Shown here piece after piece: positions 1-11,500 of a DNA stretch of 64,000 nucleotides. The translations under genes were made by a program, and so were the position numbers. Each line of letters opens with the position of its first letter. Positions within the stretch are counted from its first letter, which is position 1. The stretch is from Hericium rajendrae (Eukaryota; Basidiomycota; Agaricomycetes; Russulales; Hericiaceae), in NCBI GenBank assembly GCA_033439255.1, contig CM065890.1, forward strand, positions 620,001 through 684,000, written 5' to 3'. The notes beneath the pieces were generated by a model. That model did no database searches and was not told the origin of the DNA. It was given only the letters and a program-made list of their open reading frames with translations.

Positions 1-688
1 GCTGGGGTGAGAACGTCAAACGGCGGGCTTTGTGAGATCTGAGCTCTGAGGGGAAAAAGGCAGATTCCGTTCTGATTCTCCAAGTCAGTAGCTATGGTAC
101 AAATGGGCAAGGCCGCCTCAGGCGGCCCGGCGCAACTTCCTACGACAACCTCCCGCTGACCGACCCAATCTCCAATTCCTTCCTGATCCTGCCTGCTCCG
201 GGTCCCTTGGTGAGTGGAGTCATTGCGGCTCGGCCCGTGCAGGGCAGAGCGCGTGCGCGTGGTACGAACGAATCAAAGGTGCCGCCTTACAACGTCGCCC
301 GGGGCGTGCGTCGGGAACGGCGGGCGCGTCGAGCTGGAATGGCTGGGATGACGTCAGTAGCGCACTGTTGTGGGCGCCGTTCGTGATCCGGGGGCGTGTG
401 GGCGTTCGAGGGCGCGTTGATTGAGCCGGCTGGTTCGCTGGGCGCGCTTCTGTTCCTGTGCCGCTGACTCGTCCGGCCGGTTGATCTCCGGCCCGTTCGG
501 TGCATCGGACCACGGGACACCGGCTTTAGTCCGACCCGGTCGGTCCCGAACCCGTGGGGGCGCTTGTCCTGTGCAGGGAGCAACGTCGCGGTGGGCGGAC
601 TTGGTGCGGCTGAGGTGAAGTGAAGCGGGACGGGCAAGGAGGCGGGGAGTGGGCAATGCCGTTGCAAGGCGCGCTAACGGGCGCATCA
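1..688 (-). repeat. 3' LTR of the Gypsy element (partial)
   Basis: It aligns without gaps to 11866-12553. It ends at 688 in CATCA (TGATG on the minus strand), directly next to a polypurine tract. About 332 bases of this LTR should lie left of the window, judging from the 1020-bp copy on the right. Confidence 0.92.
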
Positions 689-700
689 TTCTCCCTCTAA
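689..700 (-). other. Polypurine tract next to the 3' LTR
   Basis: The minus strand reads AGAGGGAGAA immediately before the LTR start TGATG. This is the expected position for the plus-strand primer of reverse transcription. A related copy lies near 4886. Confidence 0.75.
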
Positions 701-800
701 CTGAAAATTTAGACTCTCCGTAGTCTAATCTGGAGCCCCACAAGGGATTCGGGCGTGGGCATGCGTGAAGCCGATTGTGCGACGGCGCCCTGGGCGGGTG

Positions 801-885
801 TGCTGCAGCGAGCCTATAAAAGGCATCTACGCCCCGGGAGGGCACTCAACTCCGAGCCATCTTTGCGCCCGGCAGTCTTGTCCTG
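801..885 (+). promoter_or_regulatory. TATA promoter of the antisense gene block
   Basis: CTATAAAAG at 813-821 lies about 65 bases before the ATG at 886, and a CTCAACTC-type start region follows at about 844. It sits between the LTR end (688) and the first plus-strand gene, so the antisense block appears to have its own Pol II promoter, separate from the LTR promoter that drives gag-pol on the other strand. Confidence 0.65.
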
Positions 886-2365
886 ATGAACACCTTCCTT
901 GATCAAGTCTTCCGCCAGAAAGTGACCTGGCTCCTTGCGGAGCGCTCGTGGACCCCGCTCGATGCGTCCACGCTGTCCAAGCGCGACACGGTCATCCGGG
1001 AACGCGAGATCTGGGGTCGAGACCTCATGGTCGCCGTAGTACGTCCAAGCTCGCTTGCGGCGTTGTTGCGTACCTGCTAATTCTCGGGACTCCAGAAGGA
1101 CTACCAGCGCTACGCTGGCGCCATCGACGTGGGTCTGCAGGATGACGTCACGCAGATGTCGGACCACGAGCCGAGGTGGTCCCAGTAGTAACTAAGTCCT
1201 CTGCTATAGCAGTACATAAAAATGTCTTTATGGGCTGGATAGTATCTTCACTAGAATAGTAGTATGAAAGTAACTATCTTAGTCAGCCTGAAATTAAAAA
1301 TTTCGAAAAGTGTGTGTAACAATGATTGAACCTTGAACCTTATGTTAAGGTAACTTTAACCACTACACTAAATGGCCATGTTGTTTTTGTAAATCTAGTT
1401 ATATTTATACTCAATTCACTTTAACTTTTTATCATTTTCAAAACAAGAAAATATGTTCCCTGCCAACCTACCAACCCCAACCCAACCACCAACCTCAACC
1501 AACTCAACCCAGCCCAACCTCAACTCCAACTCAACCCATCCCAACCTCAACCAAGTGACCTCAAATAAGGCTTTGCTGAAACAATGTTAATTCCTATGTG
1601 GTGTAATGGTTAATTGAAAAAAATTCGAAAAAATTTTCAATAGGTTGTAGGTTCAACTCCTGTTGTGATCAATTTATTTTCGTTACTATTTACTGCTAAA
1701 GTTACTTTAGTTACTTTGATGTTATTATCTTTATAATAGAAGAAAGTTACTATATAGTTACTTTAGTACTACTATCTGTAGTTACTATATTATGGCTATT
1801 CTAGTGAAGATACTATCCAACCCATAAAGACATTTTTATGTACTGCTATAGTAGAGGACTTAGTTACTACAAGGACCACTACAGTTGGGACCACTTCCTG
1901 TCCGAGGCCGCCCGCGCGTCCGGGAAAGTCCGCCGTTGGCTCGACTGGGGTTGGTACCTCATGCCGTCGCTGAAGCGCGAGTGGCTCGATTCCCTGGAGC
2001 ACCATCAGGTAGATGCCGCGGACCGCCTGTCCATGGCCGAGTCCGAGCTGTGGGAGACGTGCCGCGCGGTGGCCCTGGAGGAAATCGATATCACCTGCCG
2101 CAAGTACCAGTATGATGTCATAGACGCGGAGGCCTGCAAGCGGGCTCTGGAGCCGTTGTTCGCCAGGCTGCATCAAGCGGTCTCCGCGCCGGAGTTGCCG
2201 TGGGAAGACGCCGGGGGAGAGGTGAGCGAGGATCCGCATGAGCTAGAGACGATGCACCGCCTAGTGGCAGAGGCACTCGACTTGGCCGAGCTGCTGCGGC
2301 TTCCGCCCTACCGAGCAGACGAGGAGGGCACCCGCGACAGGGTCGCGGGAGGGGCCGCGGATTAG
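886..2365 (+). CDS. Antisense accessory gene A of the Gypsy element, with a MITE inside
   Basis: I do not recognise the product. It starts at the ATG at 886, downstream of a TATA box, and uses a 57-base GT-AG intron (1039-1095) with a CTAAT branch-like motif. A MITE-like element (1188-1867) sits in the second exon. Downstream the frame runs 1868-2365 and is rich in W, D and E, with a predicted helical, acidic C-terminus. No domain could be named. The gene lies antisense to gag-pol inside the LTRs and next to gene B, which suggests an accessory function carried by the retrotransposon. Because of the insertion this copy is probably not expressed in normal form. Confidence 0.55.
1188..1867. mobile_element. 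MITE-like element with about 70-bp TIRs and TA flanks
   Basis: The outer 70 or so bases at both ends are inverted repeats, starting GTAACTAAGTCCTCT on the left and ending with its complement on the right, with only a few mismatches. TA dinucleotides flank both sides (1186-1187, 1868-1869), as in Tc1/mariner-type insertions. The 680-bp interior is AT-rich, has a CCAAC-rich simple stretch (about 1470-1555) and two tRNA-like box A/box B pairs in opposite orientation (see findings). It has no ORF, so it must be moved by proteins from elsewhere. It interrupts accessory gene A. Confidence 0.85.
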
Positions 2366-2670
2366 TATAGTACGATGTACGCCGGTGGCAAGCATGCCTC
2401 GCCGCTCAATTGAACTATTCTGGTGCCAAGGCGCACTATGCTGTCTGTGGGACTTGCCCATTGCCGAATAGGCTTCCTGTTCGCGAGACGCGGCTGAAAT
2501 GACAAATGGGCGCCAATCGGGGCCTGAGATCCTGATTGAGTCCGAAGCGACAACTGTTTTGGCCGGGTGCCCACGTCGCGGGCTTCTGCGCGAAGCTGCG
2601 AAGCTACCTGTACGCGGGGACTTCTCCGGAGGCAATTTGCCAGGCGCTTCCGTCTTGTCGCGGAGTCCTT
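2366..2670. other. Spacer between antisense genes A and B
   Basis: About 300 bases without a convincing start or splice signal. An open frame reaches in from 2536, but its first ATG is at 2671. It could hold a 5' leader or upstream exon of gene B; I see no proof. Confidence 0.4.
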
Positions 2671-4458
2671 ATGAACGCTGAGTTGCGAGGCGACTCGCTC
2701 CTCAGCACCTCGTCTCCCATGGCTCGCGCCTACGTCGACAACCACCCCAAGGGTATTCAGGCTCTCGAACACCTCTTCGGGTCAGGCCACCCGCACGAAG
2801 GCGACCCCGGCAATGTCTGGGCAGAGTGGATCACCCAGGTTGCCAGTTGCTTGGTGAGTCCGCCGGCGCACGTTTTGCTTCCGTCCCCGCTGACCACCAC
2901 TCCTGACAGGGCCCTCTCTTGAGGTCGAATTCGACCCACCTCGACAACGATTTCTTCCGTCGCGGGATCGCCGACGCCCATGTAGTCTTCAGCCGCCTCG
3001 AGCTGAAGTCCGACCGCAAGTGGGGTGCCAAGGTGCTCGACGTCTTCGAGCCCCCCGAAGACCCGACCGAGACAGAGGACCAGGAGACCGACGAGCTCGA
3101 GGAGAGCGACAACGACACCCCGCTCGCGGCCGCGACACCCAAGGGCAAGGGGCCCGCGCAGGTCACGCCCGTTTCAACGCGCAAGACAGGGCCCCCTAAG
3201 GGCAAAAGGGCGGCTGCGCCAACCAACGAGACCCCGCAGGCCTCGTCTTCCACGCGCACCAGGGTTCCGTCGCCGCCCTGCTCGCAGACCGGTGAGCAAG
3301 ACCGCCTCGAAGTCGCCGCCCTGTTGACCGCCACCGGTGTCGTAGACGCGTCCGCCGAGCGGGACGTAGACCCGGCTCTGGACGCTCCAGTGTCCGCCGC
3401 GACTCGCGCGGCCAAGCGTAAGGCCGTAGCACCTGTCGAGGAGGAGGAGGCGGGGGACGAGATTGTCGAAGTGCCCCCACCGGCGAAGAGGGCGCGTATG
3501 GGGCCGGCTGGCGCCGTCGCTGCGAACGAGGGGAAAGGGAAGGCCAAGGCCAAGGAGCCCGATGAGAAGTGGGGTCCAGTAAGTACCCATCTCCTCCACC
3601 CGTGCTCGACGCTAATTTTCTGTTTGCGTAGTGCCTGCCCGAGCAGTGGTGCACCGCGTGCATCAACGAGGGCAAGGAGTGCCTCTGCCGGGTCCTCCCT
3701 GTGAAGAACGTCGGGCGCGCGAAGCACGAGCGATGCTGCGAGTGCAGCGAGAAGCGCACTTCCTGCCTCGCCTGTGTCGACCTCAACGCACATCTGACGC
3801 GGATGGGTGCACCCGTCGTGGATCCCGTTGCCGCGCGCACCGCCGCGGCTTCTTCTGGTCGCGACCAGGTGGTCGACTCCCCCGTGGTCTTGCCGGGGAT
3901 ACCAGACTCCGCGGGCGCGCTCCGTAAGTTGCTACCCCACTGTTGCTACGCGTTTGCTGACCAGGTGACCGTCCTACAGCCCCGTTCGAGGCGCTCGCAT
4001 CTCGCCTTCCGTTCCCGGTCTCCGACGGCTTCCGTCCAGGGGCCTGGGACTACGTCGACCCCTACGCGTGCATTCCGCGCGATTCGTCGCTCCGCCGCAC
4101 CCTGCTCGCGGAGACCGAGCGGCAGCTCGTCGGTTTGTACCTCCAACGCATGTCGAACCACGGCCAGATCCTCGCCGTCGAGAGGCTCGTCACAGCCCTC
4201 TATACGGGCATGCGCGGCGAGTATATCGCGGCGGAGGCAGATGAAGAGGGCAAGGTCGCCAAGGACGAGCCTGCGGACGCCGCTAGCGACGCAGAGGAGG
4301 AGGCCGCGGCGAGTCCCACTGCGGGTCCGTCTTCGTGCCCGCTTGCGAGGGAGTCCCCCGTTCCTTCGGTCGAGGGTCCCGGTGAGCCGTTGGAGCCGAC
4401 GGCGGCTCCTGTCGCTGAGGTGGCCGCGTCAGAGGAAGTCGTGCCGGCTGACTCCTGA
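2671..4458 (+). CDS. Antisense accessory gene B of the Gypsy element, cysteine-rich protein
   Basis: Four exons give a 540-residue protein: 2671-2853, 2910-3578, 3632-3923, 3980-4458. The three introns are 53-56 bases with GTGAGT or GTAAGT donors, and the exon lengths sum to a multiple of three. The N-terminal third is hydrophilic. A long disordered middle is rich in E, D, P, K and A, with basic clusters (KRAR) that could be nuclear signals. Exon 3 begins with a cysteine cluster (WCTACINEGKECLC, then CCEC and CLAC), probably zinc-binding and like the short C-x2-C modules common in basidiomycete unknowns. The C-terminal exon has a helical segment (around LYLQRMSNHGQ). Function unknown; DNA or RNA binding is a guess. 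It runs antisense to pol within the same LTR element. Confidence 0.65.
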
Positions 4459-4915
4459 CGAGCGGGGCTGTCGCTTTGCGCGGGGAGGGAAAGACCCTCC
4501 CCTTTTTAAATTTGCTATCTTGTTTTGTCGTCGTGGAAGTTGTCGCATACGTTTTGTGTTGCCCGGGCCTTAGGCCCGGCTTTTTACTATAGGTCGCTCG
4601 TAATCGGGACGCCGAGTCCTACTGTATCGTTGCTCCTGCCGAATGGGAGCCCATCTTGAAGTCTGAACCTGTGTGAATCTAAAGGGGAAAACCAGAAAGA
4701 AACAAAGTCACCCCAGGCGATCTTGTCAGGGCCTATACGATTGGTGAAGGTAAAATCTGAGTGGTGGATGGTATGAAGATCGCCCAAGGCGAGTTTGTCG
4801 AAATGCAAGTAACAATAGATTTATTTCATGTGTGTGGGTATTGGTGGGGCGTCCAAGGTCGTCGACATGCTTGACTGATGGCCTCTACTCCCCCTAACTG
4901 AAAAATGGACTGCCC
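4459..4915. other. Junction between gene B and pol, with a second polypurine-like tract
   Basis: No gene. An 8-bp stem (CCGGGCCT / AGGCCCGG, 4563-4579) followed by a T run could mark the 3' end of gene B. At about 4884-4925 the sequence CCCCCTAACTGAAAAA resembles the LTR-proximal tract at 692-710 (CCCTCTAACTGAAAAT). On the minus strand it is a purine-rich tract directly after pol. Confidence 0.5.
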
Positions 4916-7900
4916 TCAGTCCTCCTCGCTAGTCGAGTGGTCAGAGGACGCCGCGGGCGAACTTGGTCGGGACCTGTCGAATTCGCCGAGGTCGCTGCCG
5001 GCAGTTTCGTCATCCGGGTCTGTGACGGTGGAGGCGAGTAAACGTTCAAACTGCTCGATGCCGACATCGAGGAAATCCTCCAATGGCGGGTGATCGAGGA
5101 TGGTACGGGCGAAATACCGGACAACGCGGTAGGCTGCGGTGGGCCGGTCGAATAACGTACCGTCGAGCTCACACAAGAGGTAAGCACGCCCCTTGTTGCG
5201 GCCGAGGATGAGGTACGGGCCTAGGTAGCGCGGTTTGGTCTTCCGGGAATGGCTGGTGCTGTACGCGGAATTGCGGACAAGTACCAGTTCGCCGCGGCGA
5301 AAGTCAAAGTCGCGGATCGTGCGTGCATGTTCCAGTTCGAATTTTCGTGCTGCCTGGAGGCGGGCCTCGTAGACGTGGCTGTGAAGTCGCTGAAGGTCCT
5401 TTTGACGCTTCTGCAGGGCAAGAGCGCGGGAGGCGATCAGGTCGGTAGAGGACAAGATCGCCTCGGGCGGCGGTAGCAGGTAGGTGGCTTCAGCGATATT
5501 GAGCGGCATCAGGGGGTGCATACCGGTTACCGCGAAGTATGGGGAACAGCCCATGCGCCGGCAGATGGTGATACGTTCCGACCAGAACACGGAGTGGGCT
5601 GAGTAGCTCCAATTCTTCTCCACGCCGTCGGCGGCCTTGATCAGGGCTTGGCGTACGTCAAAGTGTGCACGCTCAGCGATGCCGTTGGCTCTCGAGTTAT
5701 AGCCCGAGATGTGGATATGCCAGACGTGGTACTTCTTTTCCAGCTGCGTCAAGGCTTTAACGAACGGGCCGCCGTTGTCGGACACGATTTCGGTGAGCAT
5801 ACCCCAGCGGCACAAGATGTCTTGGTAAATCCAATCAGCAATGTGCTCGCTGCGTTCTTTGCACAGCATGCGCCATTTGGGAAAGTGGGACACAGAGCAG
5901 CGCCCTTGGACCAGGTATTGCATATTGTTGGATTTCGGCAGGTGCATGGTATCCATGTACATTTTCGCAAATAAAGGCGCGGGCACCGCAACCGTTGGCG
6001 GGATAAGAACTTTGCGGATCTGGAACGCTTGGCAAATATGGCACGAACGGACGAACCAAGCGACATCCGAGCCCATAAAAGGCCACCAGAAACGGACCGC
6101 GAGCAGGAGGGCAGTTGCGGCGACACCTCGGTGTCCCGCGGACTCGTGAGTCTCAACGAGAGCAGCCCAGCGGCCGGTCGGCGGGAGCACTAGTTTGTGC
6201 GCATTTGTCTTGTCGCGCTTCCAGAGGCGGCCACCTTTCATGAAGAAGTCGCGGCAATAACGCAGGAAGCGAGCGTACTCCCGGTCCGTCAATCCGTCAG
6301 GGCGGATCGGATGGAGCAGGAAGTCGGTGACGGCACGCAGTCGGGCATCCGTGAGGAGGGATTTTTCGGACCTTGGAACGTCTGCGTAGGACGCCAAGTG
6401 GTCTTGCGGAGGAGGCGCGACAAAATCGCCGGCGGCGACATTGGTCGAGATGAGCTGTTGGGCCAGCTGAGGGCGGTCGTGGCCGATCCGAGGTACATTT
6501 ATTATGTGTACAAAGCCATAAGCACGGTCGACCCAGTCGTCGAAGTCGTCGTCGGGTTCGGGCGCATCATCGTCCTGGGGGCGGCGCCGGGAGAGGCCAT
6601 CCGGCCCATGCTTCTCGCCAGGGACGTGGACCAGGGTAAATTGAAACATGAGGATGCCGATGATCCACCGGTTCATGGACGCACTAGGGGCGAGATCGGG
6701 ATTATTCAGCATGCCGGATATATAACGGGCGTTGACTTCGATAATCAGGTTGCGAACGCCAATGAGCCAGAGTTTGAGTGCACGAAGGCTCCGATATAGG
6801 CCATATAATTCCAGCTTTGGTTGGGAGAAGCGTGCCTCACGGTCGTTCAGGGCGATAGAGCCGAAGCGGGCATACCGGCGAACTTTGGGGTCGTCCACAT
6901 CCTGTTGACAGAGTAGGTAACCGATGGCAATATAGGAGGTGTCGACGCCCAGGATCACTGAGGCAGGAGACTCGTAATCTATCGCGCGCAGGGCGGGTGA
7001 TGCGAGTAGCACTTGCTTAAGGTCTTCCTGCGCAGCCAACTGGTCTGGGCCGAACTCGAATGGGGTGTCCTTGCGCGTAAGCCGAACCAGATGGTGAGCA
7101 CGTTTTGCAAAGTTCTTGATGAAGATGCAGGCCACGCCAATGGTCCCGAGGAAAGCACGAACGTCCGAGAGGTCGGTACAAGGTTGCCAGTTGCTGACCT
7201 TGGCGAGGTTGCTGAGTTCTGGCAAACGGCCCGCCGGCGTGCATCTATGGCCGACGACGATGATTTCCGGCACGCAAAGGACAGTCTTTTTCCCTGAGAA
7301 GGTACCACCGCAATATTTCATGCATTGGACGACACGGTTCGCGCCCTGGAAGTGTTCCCAGACAAAGCGACGAATACCTGGGTTCCAGGGTATAGTTTCA
7401 AAATTTCCGCCGGGCAACTCGTAACGGGTAGCTGGGCCTTTAATGGGGACATCATCGATATAGGGCATGGTGACAGCTGGGATTTCTGGCCGGAGGATTT
7501 CGGTAACGTCGTCGTGGAAGATAGGCACGGAGTTCGTCCACCCCATGGGCAGCGTAACGAGCCGTTTAGGCCCGAACAGGGTTTGGAACGTGGTCATGTC
7601 GCGGGACTCCTCCGCCAAGAGTCGCTTGTCGTAACCAACGTAGAGATCGAGGATGCCGCCGCAAGCACGCCCGGCGAACTGCTCGGCGAGCTGGTCGGTA
7701 AAAGGCGGGACGCCCGAGTGAGCAATGGTGACCTTGTTGAGTGGTTCGAGACTGTGCACAATGTGCAGGCTTGTACCATCCTTTTTGGTGACGCAGAACC
7801 AGCGTGAGCGATATGACGACGACGAAGGCTCATATACGCCGGCGGCGATCTTGGTACGGATAATCTCGCAGACCTTGTCATGGATGCCTGGCAGGATTGG

Positions 7901-8599
7901 ACGGTTCTTCAAGACCCAGGGGGTGTGCAGTATCACCGGCATAACCACTGAGGGGAAGAAGTCTTCGCGGAAATGTCCCCGCTCTGAATCGTCCCAGGCG
8001 AAGGCGGTATCGTGGAGACACATGAAATGGTGGAGTAGGTCGCGCTCGGAGGGCCAGAGGAAACCTTCTGGATGGGCGCGATCGATAACCGCTTTTCTTT
8101 CTTCGGTATAGCGGGCGGTGGGAGCGAACGGGGGCGGATTGGGAGATAACTCCAGCAGGTCTTGGAGAGGGTCGCCTTTGATGTTATGGAGAACCCGAAA
8201 ATGCTCGGGGAGGTCCGTAAATACTGGGCGGACTTTTTGGGCAACTGGCTTGTATTTCTTTGCGGCGTAAGCGGCGACAGGAGGACCGGTATCCGTCGCG
8301 CCAGGAGGCGGTGGACTCGGGCGACCTTGCTTGGAAGTGGAAGCAGACTTGCAGGCTGTAGCAGAGAGAAAGGCAGACAACAAATTAGATTTATCGGGGG
8401 CGTCCGAAAGCGAAGGACCCCCCGGACTAGAGTCGAGAAGCGAGGCATCACAGGCATAGAGATAAAGAGATTGAAGATGATCTTGGCATTTGTCTGGGTT
8501 TTCGGAACATTCTGGGGGTATAGCGGCGTAAGCCGTGATTTGCGGCGTCTCCGAGTCGAAATCAACGATGAAGGCGACCTCTCCTTGATCTTTGATCAA
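4916..8599 (-). CDS. pol: Gypsy pol: reverse transcriptase, RNase H, integrase
   Basis: One open frame of 1227 residues. Domains in order are a spacer, RT (catalytic box around YIDDVPIKG, about residue 385), RNase H, an integrase zinc module (HESAGHRG then CHICQAF), the integrase core (MDTMHLP, VSDNGGP, GIAERAHF) and an acidic tail. No chromodomain is seen, unlike the chromovirus at 12554. The frame overlaps the end of the gag-protease frame by four bases, so pol is probably made by frameshifting or re-initiation, as in related elements. It copies the element's RNA and inserts the cDNA. Confidence 0.9.
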   Translation of the reverse strand: MIKDQGEVAFIVDFDSETPQITAYAAIPPECSENPDKCQDHLQSLYLYACDASLLDSSPGGPSLSDAPDKSNLLSAFLSATACKSASTSKQGRPSPPPPGATDTGPPVAAYAAKKYKPVAQKVRPVFTDLPEHFRVLHNIKGDPLQDLLELSPNPPPFAPTARYTEERKAVIDRAHPEGFLWPSERDLLHHFMCLHDTAFAWDDSERGHFREDFFPSVVMPVILHTPWVLKNRPILPGIHDKVCEIIRTKIAAGVYEPSSSSYRSRWFCVTKKDGTSLHIVHSLEPLNKVTIAHSGVPPFTDQLAEQFAGRACGGILDLYVGYDKRLLAEESRDMTTFQTLFGPKRLVTLPMGWTNSVPIFHDDVTEILRPEIPAVTMPYIDDVPIKGPATRYELPGGNFETIPWNPGIRRFVWEHFQGANRVVQCMKYCGGTFSGKKTVLCVPEIIVVGHRCTPAGRLPELSNLAKVSNWQPCTDLSDVRAFLGTIGVACIFIKNFAKRAHHLVRLTRKDTPFEFGPDQLAAQEDLKQVLLASPALRAIDYESPASVILGVDTSYIAIGYLLCQQDVDDPKVRRYARFGSIALNDREARFSQPKLELYGLYRSLRALKLWLIGVRNLIIEVNARYISGMLNNPDLAPSASMNRWIIGILMFQFTLVHVPGEKHGPDGLSRRRPQDDDAPEPDDDFDDWVDRAYGFVHIINVPRIGHDRPQLAQQLISTNVAAGDFVAPPPQDHLASYADVPRSEKSLLTDARLRAVTDFLLHPIRPDGLTDREYARFLRYCRDFFMKGGRLWKRDKTNAHKLVLPPTGRWAALVETHESAGHRGVAATALLLAVRFWWPFMGSDVAWFVRSCHICQAFQIRKVLIPPTVAVPAPLFAKMYMDTMHLPKSNNMQYLVQGRCSVSHFPKWRMLCKERSEHIADWIYQDILCRWGMLTEIVSDNGGPFVKALTQLEKKYHVWHIHISGYNSRANGIAERAHFDVRQALIKAADGVEKNWSYSAHSVFWSERITICRRMGCSPYFAVTGMHPLMPLNIAEATYLLPPPEAILSSTDLIASRALALQKRQKDLQRLHSHVYEARLQAARKFELEHARTIRDFDFRRGELVLVRNSAYSTSHSRKTKPRYLGPYLILGRNKGRAYLLCELDGTLFDRPTAAYRVVRYFARTILDHPPLEDFLDVGIEQFERLLASTVTDPDDETAGSDLGEFDRSRPSSPAASSDHSTSEED

Positions 8600-11500
8600 A
8601 TCATCGAAGCGTGAAAATCCTCCTTTGCCGTGAGCGTATACTGAATGTCAGTGCACGGGTGGGTGGGGATCGTGGCTGCTTCGCCGGTGTTTGGGTCGAA
8701 GATGGTGATGGTCTGTGTTTCATTGCGGTAGCTGCGCACGACGGACTCGGTAAGCACATCGAAGGGGCGTCCGAGTAGGATATCGTAGGCGGGCGACCGG
8801 AGGACGTGTATTTGGAGGTAGAGAACAATGTTGCCGAAGACTGCAGGCACGTTTCGGCACAGGCCCAGCGAGTCATCAAGTTCGCCGTTGGCGGATTGCA
8901 TAGTGAGGATAATTGTGGGGTCATACGACAGGCCTAAGGTGTAGCAAACGCTCTCTGACATGGAGATGACCTGAGAACCTGGGTCCAAGATGCACTCGAC
9001 CGGTTCTTGATGATCTATGAGTGCTGCAATAGAGCGCAGCGCCGCAGACTCGCGCGAGACGATCAGGGGCTTAGGCTTTTCGTCCGGGCGGAGTTGCTTG
9101 AGGTACTGCTCGTAGGGATCCGGGAGGACGACAGCACCGTCCGGCGGCTCGGCGCACTGGTGCGAAAGGATAGATACCCGTGGATGAGGGGGCGAGGCCG
9201 GGTGCTGCACACGGTCGCCTTCGGCGGGCTCGCTCGTGAACTGGATACCTGCAGCGAGCTCTACTTGACACGCTGGCGAGGCCAGCTCCTCGACTGCATC
9301 TTCGCCTGGCAGCTCAGAGAGCAGGTCAGTCTCGTTAAGGACTTCCAACAGGTTCTGTCCCGCCACTGGTCGCGTGTGACGCCGCGAGACTGCCTCCTTG
9401 TATTTCGCGCGTAGTGCAGGCGCCAGGGACCAGAGCTCACCCTGGGTGACCTCGATAGGGAGGGACATGGCGCGCGCGAACACGCGGTCCAGCACGTCTT
9501 GCCCGACTGAGTCTTGCGCACGGCGGGTTGGGCCCGTTTCTTCAACTACTTCGATCACCGGGACTTGCGCGGGCCTTGCACCGTCGCGGGCCCTGGCAAA
9601 CGGGTGGATGGGACCATCAGGGTCGCAGAGGTCGTCGCGTACTGCAGGTTGAGACGGAAGGTGGGGGGGGACGTCTCGTTCCGGGCCTGGGGCCGGTGAA
9701 GCTTGCGGAGGGGGCAGGGACGCCCGCGGCGGCTCTGGTTCGTCCTCGATGGTCGGGCGCGGTGGCGCACGGGGCAATCGTGGAGGGGCTGGTTGGCGGG
9801 CAGGCTCTTCCATCCTGCGAGCTCGTTCCAACGCCCGGTTAGCTCTATCACGGCTGGCCGCAGCATTGGGTGGGGGCACGACCGAGGCGTCCTTCAACTG
9901 GTATAACCGCCGTAGCTCGCCCTCCAGGTTCTCGATCCACGCATCTGTGGTGAGCTGGTACAACCCTGCCTGGACCTGGGTATAGGGGGACGCGGTGGTC
10001 TGAGCGTATGCCGGCACGACGCGATAGCCGTAGGGAGGGAGCCCTGCCCGCGGCGAACTTGCCTGGTGGGTACCGGCTACACCCATCATAAGCTGACCCG
10101 TGGCTCGCTGATTGGGGTTCATACGGTGGTATTCGTCAATCCGTTCGGCCATAGTCGCGCCTGGGGGTCCTTGCGGGAGCCAAGCCCCAGAGGGTAAGAC
10201 CATCTTGCCTTGGACGTCCTTCTTGCACTTGCCGGCGGCCATGTATTCCCGGGCTGTCATGCATTCACACACGAAATGCCCCACGTTCCCACAGAAGTTG
10301 CACTGATCCGACCCCATTCGCCCGCGCATTGGCGCGCCTTGACTACCTCCGGAGACCATCGGTTGACGCGATGGCTGCTGCGCGCTCCTCAAGAGGATAT
10401 CGGCCAGTGACACTAACTGCTCACTCTTAATCTGGATAGTCGTTCCTGAGCCTGCATCGGCGGTTGATGACGACGCGGTGGCTTGAGTTGAAGACGGTCC
10501 ACGCAGGTACGGGTCAGGGGTGATGGCAGTGCCATACATGCACCACTCTGCGGCCCTATAGACATCGTTGATCGGGTGCGGATCGTCGGGATGGTGATCA
10601 GGCTTGGTAAGAGCAAGGCGGTCCTCTACCCGCAGGCGAAGACGTTCGGGGAGCGCCGCCAAAAACCAGCATTGTTCCTCGATATCGGAGATGCGGTTCT
10701 TGCCTTTCAGGTAACGCGTGATGACCGTGAACTCGCGCGAGAACGCACCAAGTTCGCCGACGGAACTGAGGGTGGACTTGGTGGTTCGGTGCACGAGTGA
10801 CTCCAAATCTTGACGCGAAAAGGTATTCTCCTTAGCCGAGCCCGGGTAGAGTTCGTGGATAGCTTTCTTGAATTCGTCCCAAGTGCCGGCGGCGTACTTG
10901 GCCTCGGACCGCCACAGCTCTTGTGCGTCAACGTCTGAGAGGAGACGGACCGCATGACTCTTTTTCTCCGCGTCATCTGCCACGGAGGAACGCTGAAAAC
11001 AAAATTCGAGATCGAGGAAGTAACGGCCCAGCTCGCGGGGGGAGTTGGTGTCGAACTTGGGAGCACCACTCTCGCCGCGCATAGGCATGGAGGGGGGCGG
11101 CATGACTGGTTGGATACTTTGTGGCCTGGGGAAGGGGAAACGTGCAGGGGCTAGCGGGCTGTGTTGTTGAGTAGCAGAAGGGGGACGGGGGGTAGCAGGC
11201 AAAGTCGCCTGGTGCGGCGTTGTCCTAGGACCCGCGGTAGCAGAGGGGCCGGCAAGGGGTCGCGGCACCGGGGTCGGCGATACGGGTGGAGTAGGAACGA
11301 TGAAGGAACGCTCGAGCTCGGGAATTTCGAACTCTTCGTCGATGGGAGTAAGGGGACTAGTGGGAGTTGGAACCGGTGGGAAAGGTGACGGTAGGTCGGG
11401 GGAAACTTGCTGAGGGTCCTGAGTCGCAACACGGACTTCTTGTTCGAGGGTACGATCTGGATTCGACCGTGCGCTACTCCTAGTACGACGCGGCTCTATT

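Noticed and set aside
2831-3793. 320-residue minus-strand ORF over gene B
   Set aside because: Ser/Ala-rich shadow of gene B, whose exon phases and introns are consistent on the plus strand.
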